A stretch of 64,000 bases of DNA from Thalassospira alkalitolerans (GCF_002115745.1 NZ_JFKB01000004.1:248001-312000); one strand, 5' to 3'. Positions 17,428 through 26,314 are shown, numbered from the stretch's first letter. A program made the numbers and translations. Notes: a model not told the origin generated them from the letters alone.

Positions 17428-18374
17428 TTCCCCGCCCCTTCCACCGCCTTGACCACGGCAACGGCTGCGACGAAATCTTCCAGCGAATGACCGACCGATT
17501 TAAACACCGTGCATTCACCGTCGGTTTCCCGGCCCTTGACCTCGCCGCGTGTCAGCCCGAAAAGGTCGCCCAGAATATCGGACTTGGCAATTGATCCCGC
17601 CTTTAGCGCCTGAACCACATCGCCGCCTTCGGCACTGGCCCCTTCGAAACTGTCGACATAAATCCGGCATTTTTGCATCAAGGCATCATCGGTTTCGCGC
17701 ATGGTCGGCTTGAACGCGCCAACCAGATCAACATGCGTGCCATCGCGCAACCATGCCCCGCGCACCAGCGGTTCGGTCGACAATGTCGCGCATGAAATCA
17801 AATCCGCTGTCTTGCAAGCCGTTTCCAAATCATCGGTGCCAACCGCATCAAAACCAAGGGCCGCGGTTTCAAGCGCCAGCGCACGGGCCTTATCGCCATT
17901 GCGGTTCCAGATCGTGACCTTTTTGATCGGGCGCACCGATGCATGGGCATTGATCAGATTGGGCGCCATCGCCCCGGAACCAACCATAACCATTTCGCGC
18001 GTATCCTTGCGCGCAAGGTAATCTGCGGCCAGTGCCGATGCTGCCGCTGTGCGGCGCGTGGTTAATTTGGTGCCATCAATCACCGCCGATGGTTGCCCGG
18101 TAACACCATCCAGCAGGATATAAGTACCCGAAACCGCAGGAAGACCGCGCGCCGAATTGCCCGGCACAACGGCGGCAACCTTGACCCCGGCGGCACCATC
18201 CTTTTGCCAGGCAGGCATGATCAGGAATGTTGCATCGTCTTCGTTACTTCGTTCCATGTTGAAATGGCTGCGCAACGGGGCTTCGCAGCCCGCGGCAAAC
18301 CCCTGTCGCAGGGCTTCGACCAGATCGCGGGGCGAGACGAATTTATCGATTTCTTCGGCGGATACGAAACGCAT
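17424..18374 (-). CDS. Ornithine cyclodeaminase / mu-crystallin family protein
   Basis: NAD(P)-dependent enzyme of 316 residues. Members are ornithine or lysine cyclodeaminases, ketimine reductases or alanine dehydrogenases. The substrate domain includes VKVAAVVPGNSARGLPAVSG (about 70-89), and the Rossmann motif is VMVGSGAMAPNLINAH (about 126-141), followed by SCATLSTEPLV. I chose the ATG at 18374 (MRFVSAEEID), preceded by AGGAAGG; the longer reading adds 26 residues with no ribosome site. With the overlapping thioesterase it makes a two-gene operon. Reduction of a cyclic imine is as likely as ornithine deamination. Confidence 0.82.
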   Translation of the reverse strand: MRFVSAEEIDKFVSPRDLVEALRQGFAAGCEAPLRSHFNMERSNEDDATFLIMPAWQKDGAAGVKVAAVVPGNSARGLPAVSGTYILLDGVTGQPSAVIDGTKLTTRRTAAASALAADYLARKDTREMVMVGSGAMAPNLINAHASVRPIKKVTIWNRNGDKARALALETAALGFDAVGTDDLETACKTADLISCATLSTEPLVRGAWLRDGTHVDLVGAFKPTMRETDDALMQKCRIYVDSFEGASAEGGDVVQALKAGSIAKSDILGDLFGLTRGEVKGRETDGECTVFKSVGHSLEDFVAAVAVVKAVEGAGK

Positions 18375-18512
18375 GAGCCTTCCTGTGAATTTATTTTGGT
18401 TTTCAAAGTGGTAGCGTGAATATCTTATACCATACCCAAAGGCCCGCGTCACAGGATCGCACGCTGTTTTTCACCCGAAAACCGGTGGAAAATCTGCCCC
18501 GAAATGATGCGA

Positions 18513-19364
18513 TCAGGGCTGCAAAAAGCGTTTCAGATGGCCAAACAAAGAACCGGTCCCAAGATATAATTCTTCAAGCACGGTAAAATGGTTTGCCCCC
18601 CATGCCTTATAGACCGGCACATGAAGTCCGCCGCGCTCGCAATAGGCCGCATAGGCATCGCTTTGGCGGGCAAATTCCGGGCTTTCATTACCACCGACCA
18701 CGACCATCATCTTGACCTCGTGCGGGACCGCATCCAGCATGGGCGAATTATCCGCCGCCGATGCTGCATCAAGGCCGATTTTATCGTTCAGCGACGTATG
18801 GCGGATCGGTTCAAGATCAAACATGCCCGATACCGGAACAATCGCGCAAAATGGGTGGTCATCGTTTAAGGTCACATGCCAATCATGGGATGCAAGACGG
18901 GCGACAATCTGTCCACCGGCGGAATGCCCCGATATGCTGATCCGGTCACGGTCACCGTTAAACTGTTCAACATTTTGATAAATATGTATAATCGCCTGCA
19001 CCGCCTGATCGGTTATATCGGCAATTGTCACATCCGGGCATAAATCGTAATTGGGGCAAATCACCGTAAAACCGGCAGCAACCAAATCGCGTGCGACAAA
19101 GGCATAATCCTTTTTGTCCCGACTGCACCAATATCCCCCATGGAAAAACACATGAACCGGCGCCCCCGGTGCATCGGCCAAATAAACATCCATGGTTTCC
19201 TTTGGCCCATCGCCATAACGGATATCAAGGCTGTGTTTGGTACAGGCGCGCGTATCGTCCGACAACCGAACAGTTCGTTCGACATGGGTCATGAATTCGG
19301 GAACGGTTTCACGGGCGTTATATTGCCATTCCAGTTCCGCAGCAGTGAACCCACCCCAGCTCAT
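18513..19364 (-). CDS. Alpha/beta-hydrolase, arylformamidase/carboxylesterase-like
   Basis: Serine hydrolase of 283 residues of the hormone-sensitive-lipase-like group. The oxyanion motif HGGYW is near residues 74-78 and the nucleophile elbow GHSAGG near 145-150. The late histidine is in GANHFTVLEEL near 262. The HGGYW form is shared with kynurenine formamidases, but no kyn genes are nearby, so it could equally be a small-ester or amide hydrolase. It stands alone on the minus strand with 139 bases to the next upstream-lying gene end. Confidence 0.78.
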   Translation of the reverse strand: MSWGGFTAAELEWQYNARETVPEFMTHVERTVRLSDDTRACTKHSLDIRYGDGPKETMDVYLADAPGAPVHVFFHGGYWCSRDKKDYAFVARDLVAAGFTVICPNYDLCPDVTIADITDQAVQAIIHIYQNVEQFNGDRDRISISGHSAGGQIVARLASHDWHVTLNDDHPFCAIVPVSGMFDLEPIRHTSLNDKIGLDAASAADNSPMLDAVPHEVKMMVVVGGNESPEFARQSDAYAAYCERGGLHVPVYKAWGANHFTVLEELYLGTGSLFGHLKRFLQP

Positions 19365-19586
19365 TGGTACCTCATATCAATATCGGTTCAGGACCTATAG
19401 CGTCCAACCCGGTAAAACCGGTTTACAACGTCATTATGACCTATGATCTTTCTTTATTTTTACTGCATTTGCAAATGCTTCGCGCAATCGGGCCTAATTC
19501 CAGGACTTTGGCATGCAAGTCGATTGAATCCGATTACGGCCAATGGCAAAATAACAAAATCGGTTTTACAATCAGCAGGATAGACC

Positions 19587-20081
19587 ATGATCAGCGCCAA
19601 AACCCAAAGCCCGTTTGCCGCCGATGATACCGACCGCAACCAGATATGGGCAATGTTGGTGCCGCGCGATATCGCGGCTTTTGTCGCGGCTGATTGGTCA
19701 ATGGTCAAAGATGATTTCAAGGCCGACGGGTTCTATGCGATTGATGCCTGCAAGTCGGACGATCCCGACGCGTGGAAAATGATGTTTCCCGATTTGGCGA
19801 CCTATCGCGATGAATGGCTGCGCCAGGCCCTTGCCGCGCAAGGTATCGACTATGCCGAAAACCTGTTTGACGGCGTTTTCCGCGCTACCGAGCTTTCCAA
19901 AATCGATATCACCGGCAACCGCGCACTGGTGCGCAAACATTTTAACGGCACCATAAAAAAAGCAGACGGATCACATGACCGTCTGCTTTGGAAAACCCAT
20001 TATTACTGCGAAAAGCAGCCCGATGGTAAATGGCTAATCACCGGGTTTACCGGCTATTTACCCAATCACGATCCGGCATAG
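19587..20081 (+). CDS. NTF2/SnoaL-like protein of unknown function
   Basis: Cytoplasmic protein of 164 residues, predicted as a cone-shaped NTF2-like fold from the N-terminal helix with RDIAAFVAADWSMVKDDF, a central strand LSKIDITGNRALVRKHFNG and a final WKTHYYCEKQPDGKWLITGF strand pair. Such proteins are small enzymes or binding proteins; nothing indicates the ligand. Translation signal is weak. A strong terminator-like hairpin that reads correctly on the opposite strand lies inside the coding region at 19951-19988. The stop is only 8 bases from the convergent gene's stop. Confidence 0.65.
   Translation: MISAKTQSPFAADDTDRNQIWAMLVPRDIAAFVAADWSMVKDDFKADGFYAIDACKSDDPDAWKMMFPDLATYRDEWLRQALAAQGIDYAENLFDGVFRATELSKIDITGNRALVRKHFNGTIKKADGSHDRLLWKTHYYCEKQPDGKWLITGFTGYLPNHDPA
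19951..19988 (-). terminator. Terminator of the M81/PLP-enzyme transcript, embedded in the NTF2-like gene
   Basis: Eleven-bp perfect stem (19958-19968 with 19978-19988, AGCAGACGG against CCGTCTGCT) with a 9-base loop. Read on the minus strand it is followed by an uninterrupted run of seven T, the standard intrinsic-terminator form. It lies about 100 bases beyond the stop of the minus-strand PLP enzyme. Confidence 0.75.
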
Positions 20082-20089
20082 AAAGCGCC

Positions 20090-21160
20090 CTAAAGCACAC
20101 ATCCCCGTGCCGCGACTTCAACCGTTTCGACGTCGCCGTCACGTACCAGATGCACCTGATCCAGCATATTGCTGACGACGCACACATGGTTCGGAATGAC
20201 TTCGATCCGCTGGCCGATTTCAAACGGTTTAAGCGTCGGGTCGAACTGTAAAATGCCATGTTCCTCAGACAATGCCTTGACCGCGACCTCGGGATGACCA
20301 ACGACATAGCCATACCCCTCAAGCCCCAGCAAATCCGAGGTTAAAACCTTGGACCCGGCATCAATAATCGCCCGGCCCGGCGCAGGCAAAGATACGATTT
20401 CGGTCAAAACCCGAAGCGCACAATCATCTTCCTTGCAAACGCCTTTGGCCATCAACGACCGGTCATTATAGATATAAGTACCGATGCGATGTTCAGTCAC
20501 GCTCGGCACTTCATGGGCCAGCCACATATCCGGCGTCCCACCGGAACTGCGCACCGGGCAGTTAATGCCAAGGGTCTCAAGTTCCGCCATGGCTTTGGTG
20601 AAAAATGCCTCGACTTTTGACCCGCTGCCAGTTGCCGGATAAGTCATCAATCCAATAAATTTCAGCCCCGGCAAAGATGTTATTTTCTGTGCCAGATCAA
20701 CGGCCTCGGCCGGGTTCTGCACACCGCAACGCCCGCCACCCGTGTCGCATTCCACAAGAACTTCCAAGGGTTTGGCGCTATCGGCAAAGGCTTTGGACAA
20801 ACCATCGACCACAACCGCATTATCGGCAACCACACGCAGGCTTTTGACCCGATCAAACAACGCGCGCAACCGCGCCAATTTACGGTCGCCCAACACGTTA
20901 TAGGTCAACAGAATGTCGTCCAGCCCGGCATCAGCCATGACTTCGGCTTCACCGATTTTCTGGCATGTGATGCCAATCGCACCGGCCTTGACCTGTTGGG
21001 CGGCAAAGGCCGGAATTTTATGGGTTTTGATATGCGGACGCAGCCCGATCCCGTGTTTGTCGCAATAGGCCTGATAGGTGTCGATATTGCGATCGACAAC
21101 ATCAAGATTGACCACAGCACAAGGCGTATCAAGTTCGGAATATTGCGGCGATTGGGCCAT
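20090..21160 (-). CDS. DSD1/D-threonine-aldolase-like PLP enzyme
   Basis: Alanine-racemase-fold PLP enzyme of 356 residues. The PLP lysine lies in RPHIKTHKIPAFAA near residues 42-55 (PHxKTHK is diagnostic), with LLTYNVLGDRKLARL and VECDTGGGRCGV following. The metal-binding histidine and cysteine are in the C-terminal RIEVIPNHVCVVSN stretch. Members act on D-threonine, D-threo-3-hydroxyaspartate or D-serine as aldolases or dehydratases. It follows the M81 metallopeptidase gene by 36 bases on the same strand, suggesting it acts on a D-amino-acid-like product of that enzyme or of the imported compound. Confidence 0.83.
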   Translation of the reverse strand: MAQSPQYSELDTPCAVVNLDVVDRNIDTYQAYCDKHGIGLRPHIKTHKIPAFAAQQVKAGAIGITCQKIGEAEVMADAGLDDILLTYNVLGDRKLARLRALFDRVKSLRVVADNAVVVDGLSKAFADSAKPLEVLVECDTGGGRCGVQNPAEAVDLAQKITSLPGLKFIGLMTYPATGSGSKVEAFFTKAMAELETLGINCPVRSSGGTPDMWLAHEVPSVTEHRIGTYIYNDRSLMAKGVCKEDDCALRVLTEIVSLPAPGRAIIDAGSKVLTSDLLGLEGYGYVVGHPEVAVKALSEEHGILQFDPTLKPFEIGQRIEVIPNHVCVVSNMLDQVHLVRDGDVETVEVAARGCVL

Positions 21161-21196
21161 TGGGGCGGCGTCCTTTATTGGGTGCGTAACGGATAT

Positions 21197-22675
21197 TCAG
21201 CTTGCCTTGGCGGCAAACGGATCATCAACAATCGGCCAAAGCAGGCGGGTCACATGGCGATATCCATTAGTTTTCGGATCGGACGGATAAGGCCCATGGA
21301 CATCGACATAAATGATCTCGCCTGCGATTTTGGCAAACGCATCGTAGAAGTGATTGGTCGATTTGATAAACAAATATTTTTTTGCCGTCGGATCAATGCC
21401 CATATTTGAAAACAGGCTGGGATCGAAACTTTGCGACCGGTTGGAATTCAAGATCACCTCGCCGCCCCCCGGAAGCTCAATCACCGCACAATCGCCCAAT
21501 GGCACAATGCTGTCGCCAAAATACTGCCAGGAATCACGACGGATGGTTTTTACCCGAACCTCGGCATCAATCGGGGCCCCCGCATGCGCACCGGTTTTAC
21601 CGCCAAAACGCAATGGTAATGTCGCGCCCTCGCCCGCGGAAATGCAAATACGCACGGCCATCGGGTCCCAGACGGTGCCAACCGCAAAATCACTCAATCC
21701 CCGCGCCATTGCTGCACGCAGCAATATCGTGCTATCGCCCGGAACACCGCCACCCGGATTATCCCAGACATCGGTCAGAACAATCGGCTTGGCATCGTTG
21801 GCATCACTTGCCAAGGCCTGATCAAGGGCGACATCCGGGGTCACAAAACTTGGCCGGGTCGTCCCGCGGAACCCGAAAAGTTCGTGTCCCAGTGTTTCCG
21901 CAGTCTCGCGGGCCTTAGTCGGATTATTGTTGGTGGTGACAATCACCTTGGCCCCCAAATCGGGCACATCACCAGCCATAAAGCCGTGAATGAACGAAAC
22001 CGAAAGGATATCACCAGTTCCTTCAAGCGCCTTGGCACGGTCGATAAACGACCGCATCGGTTCGCGCGATGTCGGCAAAACTTCGATCATATGGCAATCA
22101 AAGACAGCTTTGGTCGGGGTAATTTCACCGCGCAGCGTGCGCAACACCAGATCAACAACCGAACGACCGGTTTCGACAAAATCGGTATGGGGGAATTCCT
22201 TGAACGCGACGATGACATCCGCGTTGGAAACCCGGAGTTCGGTCAAATGACTATGCGGATCAAAACTGGTGCCAATAATCACATCCGGCCCGACAATTTC
22301 ACGAATACGGGCAAGAAGGTCGCCTTCGCAATCAAGATAGCCTTGCGCGACCATCGCCCCGTGCAGACCCAGAATAACCGCATCAACCGGCAAGGCCGCC
22401 CGTAACTGACCCAGAACTTCATCACGCAGATTTTCATAAGTTTCGCGATTGACCAAGCCGCCCGGTTCCGCCCAAGTGGCGGTTCCTTCGATCAAATCCC
22501 AGCCCTCCTTGGCAGCACGAAGACGCGCCTCGGTAAATACAGCACTGCAAAGCGTCGGGGTTACCGGATGCTGGCCCGGCGGGGCATAAAAACTTTCCTT
22601 GAAATCGGAAAAATCCGTGCGCAATGGCGAAAATGTATTGGTTTCGGTCGCAATCGAGGCGCAAAAAATCCTCAT
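21197..22675 (-). CDS. M81-family metallopeptidase (MlrC-like)
   Basis: Zinc hydrolase of 492 residues related to MlrC, which finishes degradation of the cyclic peptide microcystin. N-terminal half (1-290) has ETNTFSPL near 8-15, GLHGAMVAQGYLDCEGDLL near 100-118 and FDPHSHLT near 134-141; the M81 C-terminal half has DVWDNPGGGVPGDST near 302-316 and SNRSQSFDP. The ATG at 22675 (MRIFCASIATE) is preceded by AAGGATGGGG; an upstream ATG adds 11 unconserved residues. In non-cyanobacterial hosts the true substrate is unknown. The context (TRAP importer, D-amino-acid PLP enzyme) suggests an unusual peptide or amide. Confidence 0.85.
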   Translation of the reverse strand: MRIFCASIATETNTFSPLRTDFSDFKESFYAPPGQHPVTPTLCSAVFTEARLRAAKEGWDLIEGTATWAEPGGLVNRETYENLRDEVLGQLRAALPVDAVILGLHGAMVAQGYLDCEGDLLARIREIVGPDVIIGTSFDPHSHLTELRVSNADVIVAFKEFPHTDFVETGRSVVDLVLRTLRGEITPTKAVFDCHMIEVLPTSREPMRSFIDRAKALEGTGDILSVSFIHGFMAGDVPDLGAKVIVTTNNNPTKARETAETLGHELFGFRGTTRPSFVTPDVALDQALASDANDAKPIVLTDVWDNPGGGVPGDSTILLRAAMARGLSDFAVGTVWDPMAVRICISAGEGATLPLRFGGKTGAHAGAPIDAEVRVKTIRRDSWQYFGDSIVPLGDCAVIELPGGGEVILNSNRSQSFDPSLFSNMGIDPTAKKYLFIKSTNHFYDAFAKIAGEIIYVDVHGPYPSDPKTNGYRHVTRLLWPIVDDPFAAKAS

Positions 22676-22720
22676 GACCCCATCCTTTTTGTTCTTTGTA
22701 TTCATCATAATTTATGTGCA

Positions 22721-22757
22721 AAAGAAAATGCGTGCGGGTGATGGACCACCCGCACGC
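22721..22757 (-). terminator. Stem-loop after dctP, before the M81 gene
   Basis: Eleven-bp perfect stem GCGTGCGGGTG/CACCCGCACGC (22730-22740 and 22747-22757) with a 6-base loop. On the minus strand it is followed by ATTTTCTTTTG. It lies 9 bases after the dctP stop and about 50 bases before the M81 start, so it is either a partial terminator or a 3' protector of the dctP message. Confidence 0.7.
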
Positions 22758-22765
22758 GCATGGGT

Positions 22766-23821
22766 TTATTCCATGTAGCGGTGGGCGTTGGCCTTATCGA
22801 CTTCTGTCTGGAACAGTTCGAGAAGTTCAACGCCTTCCGTGCCCAAAGATTCCTGAACGTGTTTAACCACGACCGGCTGGGTCACATCTTTAAGCTTCTG
22901 ACGCTCGGTCGAGCTTAATGCAGTGATTTCCATTTTATCGGTCAGGCCTTTAAGACCACGATCCGATGCTTCGATCACGCGTGAAACACCCCGGCTGGCA
23001 ACCACACAAGACTGTGCCGCATAACGGACGATTTTCTGCTGATCAGCAGTCAAATCATCCCAGAATGCTTTCGACAGCATAAAGGTGTAAGGCGAGAACA
23101 AGTGATTGGTCAGGGTCAAATAGCCCTGAACTTCGTTGAATTTCGCGAAGGTCACGGTCGGAACCGGGTTCATCTGGCCGTCGATTACGCCCGTCTGAAG
23201 ACCGGCATAAACTTCGCCCCAAGCCATCGGATAGGCTTCGGCACCCAATGCCTGCATGATTTTCTGGTGTGACGGCAATGACATGGTGCGCACACGAATG
23301 CCTTTGAAATCTTCCAGTTTTGCAATCGGATGCTTGGAATTGGTCACGGCAAAGAACCCGCCGGTATCGGGGAAACCAAGAACCTTGACATCACCAAGGG
23401 TGTTTTCGATATCACCGGCCAGTTTCTGACCGAACGGACCATCAAACACGTCATAGGTCGATGCGTTGCTGTCAAAGGCAAAGGCAAGGTTCAGAACGTC
23501 GATGCGCGGATAATACGATGCAATCGCCCCGGTCGATGTCAGGGTCGCCTGAATCAAACCATCACGCACCATCTGCACATGTTCTGCCGCCGAACCAAGC
23601 TGGTTGGACGGATAAACTTCGACCTTGATTTCGCCATTGGTGTCGGCTTCGACAATATTGGCAAAAACAGCGGTACAAGCATGTGCCGGATTATCAAACG
23701 GGTCTTCTTTATTATCATGGGCAAATTTCAGAACCTTTGGTTCCGCATAAGCCAATGACGTGCTGCTGGCCAACATGGCCGTCGCAAGGGCAAATGCCCC
23801 AAAACGTTTCATCGTTTTCAT
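22766..23821 (-). CDS. TRAP transporter solute-binding protein, DctP family
   Basis: Periplasmic binding protein of 351 residues with a Sec signal peptide (FALATAMLASSTSLAYAEP, cut after AYA near residue 26). The conserved arginine that binds the ligand carboxylate is in FKGIRVRTMSLPSHQKIM near 170-187, followed by LGAEAYPMAWGEVYAGLQTG, both typical of DctP. Ribosome site GGAGAGG precedes the ATG. It is last of a QMP-ordered TRAP set. The ligand should be an organic acid or zwitterion with a carboxylate. Confidence 0.86.
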   Translation of the reverse strand: MKTMKRFGAFALATAMLASSTSLAYAEPKVLKFAHDNKEDPFDNPAHACTAVFANIVEADTNGEIKVEVYPSNQLGSAAEHVQMVRDGLIQATLTSTGAIASYYPRIDVLNLAFAFDSNASTYDVFDGPFGQKLAGDIENTLGDVKVLGFPDTGGFFAVTNSKHPIAKLEDFKGIRVRTMSLPSHQKIMQALGAEAYPMAWGEVYAGLQTGVIDGQMNPVPTVTFAKFNEVQGYLTLTNHLFSPYTFMLSKAFWDDLTADQQKIVRYAAQSCVVASRGVSRVIEASDRGLKGLTDKMEITALSSTERQKLKDVTQPVVVKHVQESLGTEGVELLELFQTEVDKANAHRYME

Positions 23822-23840
23822 ATTCTGCCTCTCCTGAATT

Positions 23841-23854
23841 AAAGAACGTTCTTT
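23841..23854. promoter_or_regulatory. 14-bp palindrome upstream of dctP
   Basis: AAAGAACGTTCTTT is a perfect palindrome 20 bases upstream of the dctP start, overlapping the 5' side of its leader. It may be an operator or a short RNA hairpin near the ribosome site. No matching copy was noticed elsewhere in the cluster. Confidence 0.35.
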
Positions 23855-23885
23855 CTGTCCGTATCATTACCGAATTCGGCACCCC

Positions 23886-23913
23886 GGACCGGACCTGACC
23901 GGGGTTTTTCATT
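23886..23913. promoter_or_regulatory. Stem-loop between dctM and dctP
   Basis: CCCCGG and CCGGGG arms around an 11-base GC-rich loop, just past the dctM stop. A T run lies on the plus-strand side only, where no gene would use it, so for the minus-strand operon it is more likely an RNA-processing or stability element that allows unequal expression of dctM and dctP. Confidence 0.45.
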
Positions 23914-23921
23914 GCCCCGGG

Positions 23922-25202
23922 TTACCGGAAACCAAGCAATCGCGGTACAAGCAGTGCAAGGTCCGACCAAAAGGCAAACAGGAACAGCACACCCAGTTCC
24001 GCCAAAAGGAACGGCCAAAGCTGGGCAGCAATTTTTTCAAGCTTTTCACCCGTCACCGATGACAACACAAACAGGCACGCCCCCACGGGCGGCGTCATCA
24101 ACGAGATGTTAAGGGCTAAGACAAAGATGATCCCGGCATGGATCGGGTCCATCCCGATCTGTGCGGTCAATGGCACCAGAACCGGGGCCAGAATGATCAG
24201 GATTGCATTGATATCCATGACCATCCCGATCATCAGCAACAAGGCAACGATCATGAAAATGACCATATAGGGATCAGATGACAGGCTCAGCACAAGGCTG
24301 GCGACTTCTTGCGGGATGCGGTTAAAGCTCAGCCACCAGCCAAGGATCGACGCAAAGGCGATGATGACAAAAATCACGCCCGTTACCCGTGCCGTGCGGA
24401 TCAACATCCGGAAGAAATCGGTAAATGTCAGCGCGCGATAAACAAACACGCCGATAAACAGGGCATAGGCCACGGCCACCGATGCGGCCTCGGTCGGGGT
24501 GACGATCCCACCCAAAATGCCGCCAAGGATAATCAAGGGCATGATCAATGCCGTGATCGAGGATTTGAAAATCACCCAGATTTCCATAAGGTTCGCACGA
24601 CGTTCGTTTTTCGGCAGGTTCTTGGACCGTGCGGTTACCGCAATCACCGTCATGCAAATCAGGCAAATCATAAGCCCCGGCAAGATACCTGCGGCAAACA
24701 GCCCGCCAATCGATACCCCCATCAGCGACCCATACACCACCATCAAACCGGACGGCGGAATGGTCGGGCCGATGATTGATCCGGCCGCAGTCACCGCACA
24801 GGCATAATCACGGCGATAGCCACGTTCGACCATGGCCGGGACCAGTGTTTTGCCAAAGGCCGCCGCATCGGCGGTTGCCGCACCGGTCAGCCCGGCAAAG
24901 AACACCGATGCCAGCATATTGGTATGGGCCAAACCACCGCGAAAATGCCCGACCAGGGCCTGGGCGAATTTCACCAACCGGCTGGTAATGCCGATATGGT
25001 TCATGATTTCACCCGCCAGAATAAAGAACGGCATGGCAAGGAACGGGAAAACGTTTAACCCGTTAAACACCTTGCTGGGCCCCTGAGCCAGGAACATGCC
25101 CCCGCCCATGTCATACAGTCCGATCACCCCGGCAACGCCAAGGGCAAAACCGATCGGCATGCCCAGAACCATGAAAACAACAAAAGAAATACCGACGATC
25201 AT
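23922..25202 (-). CDS. TRAP transporter large permease, DctM family
   Basis: Ion-coupled permease of 426 residues with about twelve hydrophobic helices spread over the whole length. Family sequence includes FVVFMVLGMPIGFALGVAGV at the N-terminus, the SGLTGAATADAAAFG-type repeat (FAGLTGAATADAAAFGKTLV near 104-123) and ITPPVGACLFVLSS near the end. It moves the solute with sodium ions after delivery by DctP. Its ATG overlaps the stop of the small permease (ATGA). Confidence 0.88.
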   Translation of the reverse strand: MIVGISFVVFMVLGMPIGFALGVAGVIGLYDMGGGMFLAQGPSKVFNGLNVFPFLAMPFFILAGEIMNHIGITSRLVKFAQALVGHFRGGLAHTNMLASVFFAGLTGAATADAAAFGKTLVPAMVERGYRRDYACAVTAAGSIIGPTIPPSGLMVVYGSLMGVSIGGLFAAGILPGLMICLICMTVIAVTARSKNLPKNERRANLMEIWVIFKSSITALIMPLIILGGILGGIVTPTEAASVAVAYALFIGVFVYRALTFTDFFRMLIRTARVTGVIFVIIAFASILGWWLSFNRIPQEVASLVLSLSSDPYMVIFMIVALLLMIGMVMDINAILIILAPVLVPLTAQIGMDPIHAGIIFVLALNISLMTPPVGACLFVLSSVTGEKLEKIAAQLWPFLLAELGVLFLFAFWSDLALLVPRLLGFR

Positions 25203-25720
25203 TCCGCGCCCTCCGCCAGTTCGACAGGAACAAAACGACCCTGATCACGCAGTGCCACCAACAACAGTTGAACCGCTGCCAACAGCGATGCCACCGGCAC
25301 GGCGGCATAAGGCAACATCAATGACATGCCAAAGATCATTGCCTGACGGCGCATCCCCCCGGCGGCAAAATCAAACCCGTAAATCGCCAGATAAAGAAAG
25401 GCCCCCAGCGCGATCAGATCAACACAGAACAAAATGGTTCGCTGGATCGGCATTGGCAGGCTCAGGACAAACATCCCGATGCCAATGTGTTCACGGCGTG
25501 CAATACCGGCCGAAATCGCCAAAAGTGCCGCCCAGATCATCAGATAACGGGCCAGTTCTTCGGGCCAGTTCATTTGCCAGTGAAAAATGTAACGATCAAC
25601 CACGCCAAGCCAGACATCAAGAACAAGGGCCAGCATCAGAACTGCAATAACTCGTTCGACCACCCAGTTTAACGACCGGCTGATCATTGCAGCTATGGTT
25701 TCAACACGGCGCAACGCCAT
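25199..25720 (-). CDS. TRAP transporter small permease, DctQ family
   Basis: Small membrane subunit of 173 residues with four hydrophobic helices (about 22-42, 58-78, 95-115, 138-158). The family tryptophan-rich turn is WPEELARYLMIWAALLAISA near 57-76. I chose the ATG at 25720 with GGAG 10 bases upstream; an in-frame TTG three codons earlier lacks spacing. It is the first gene of the minus-strand unit and faces an intergenic region with three matching inverted repeats. Confidence 0.83.
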   Translation of the reverse strand: MALRRVETIAAMISRSLNWVVERVIAVLMLALVLDVWLGVVDRYIFHWQMNWPEELARYLMIWAALLAISAGIARREHIGIGMFVLSLPMPIQRTILFCVDLIALGAFLYLAIYGFDFAAGGMRRQAMIFGMSLMLPYAAVPVASLLAAVQLLLVALRDQGRFVPVELAEGAE

Positions 25721-25750
25721 CTTTCTCAATCTCCGCTGATGAATATTTTA

Positions 25751-25765
25751 TGTAATTTTTCTACA
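25751..25765. promoter_or_regulatory. RpiR-type operator candidate, copy 1
   Basis: TGTAATTTTTCTACA, of the form TGTAR-N5-CTACA, 31 bases upstream of the TRAP small-permease start. It matches two other copies in the same divergent region. Confidence 0.6.
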
Positions 25766-25780
25766 TCGTGATGATATTTA

Positions 25781-25795
25781 TGTAGCTTGTCTACA
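25781..25795. promoter_or_regulatory. RpiR-type operator candidate, copy 2
   Basis: TGTAGCTTGTCTACA, a perfect inverted repeat of TGTAG with 5-base spacer (perfect to ATGTAG/CTACAT when flanks are included). It lies 30 bases centre to centre from copy 1, about three helical turns. Confidence 0.65.
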
Positions 25796-25854
25796 TGTTT
25801 TTGAGTCATAATTGCAAATACAGCGGCTTACAAGCCGTAAAGAACGACATTTTA

Positions 25855-25869
25855 AGTAGTTTAACTACA
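25855..25869. promoter_or_regulatory. RpiR-type operator candidate, copy 3
   Basis: AGTAGTTTAACTACA, the same GTAG-N5-CTAC core, 55 bases upstream of the ridA-like start. It would serve the plus-strand unit while copies 1 and 2 are nearer the TRAP genes. Confidence 0.6.
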
Positions 25870-25924
25870 TTTTGGCACATATGTGTCTTGTGCCACCCAC
25901 AAGACAAAGACAGGGAGATCCCCC

Positions 25925-26314
25925 ATGGCGATCCAACATTTCGGCAATCAACGCACCGGTGCCGGTGGTCAGAAGCTTCCATTTTCCCCGGCCGTTCGCG
26001 CAGGCGATTACGTCTATATCTCGGGTCAGGTCGCGATGAAAGAAAACGGTGAAATCGAATATGGCGGAATCGAAGCCCAGACCAAACTCACCATGGAAAA
26101 CGTCAAGGCAGCACTGGCACTGGCCGGTTGCACGCTTGACGATGTTTTCAAAATGAATGTCTGGCTGGAAGATACCCGCGATTTCTGGACATTTAACCGG
26201 GTTTATGCCGAATATTTCCCCGGCGAACGCCCGGCCCGTTCAACGGTTCAGTCCAGCATGATGGTCGATGCCAAGGTCGAGATCGAAGCTATCGCCTATA
26301 AACCGGAAAAGTGA
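25925..26314 (+). CDS. RidA-family protein
   Basis: Second Rid-family protein of the window, 129 residues. Visible: the start strand KLPFSPAVRAGDYVYISGQV (about 18-37), the conserved arginine in GERPARSTVQSSMMV (about 100-114) and a final VEIEAIAYKP. It would hydrolyse enamine or imine intermediates, possibly those of the PLP enzyme in the divergent unit. The ATG at 25925 is preceded by GGGAGAT; an upstream frame adds 14 unlikely residues. First gene of the plus-strand unit, 55 bases after operator copy 3. Confidence 0.85.
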   Translation: MAIQHFGNQRTGAGGQKLPFSPAVRAGDYVYISGQVAMKENGEIEYGGIEAQTKLTMENVKAALALAGCTLDDVFKMNVWLEDTRDFWTFNRVYAEYFPGERPARSTVQSSMMVDAKVEIEAIAYKPEK

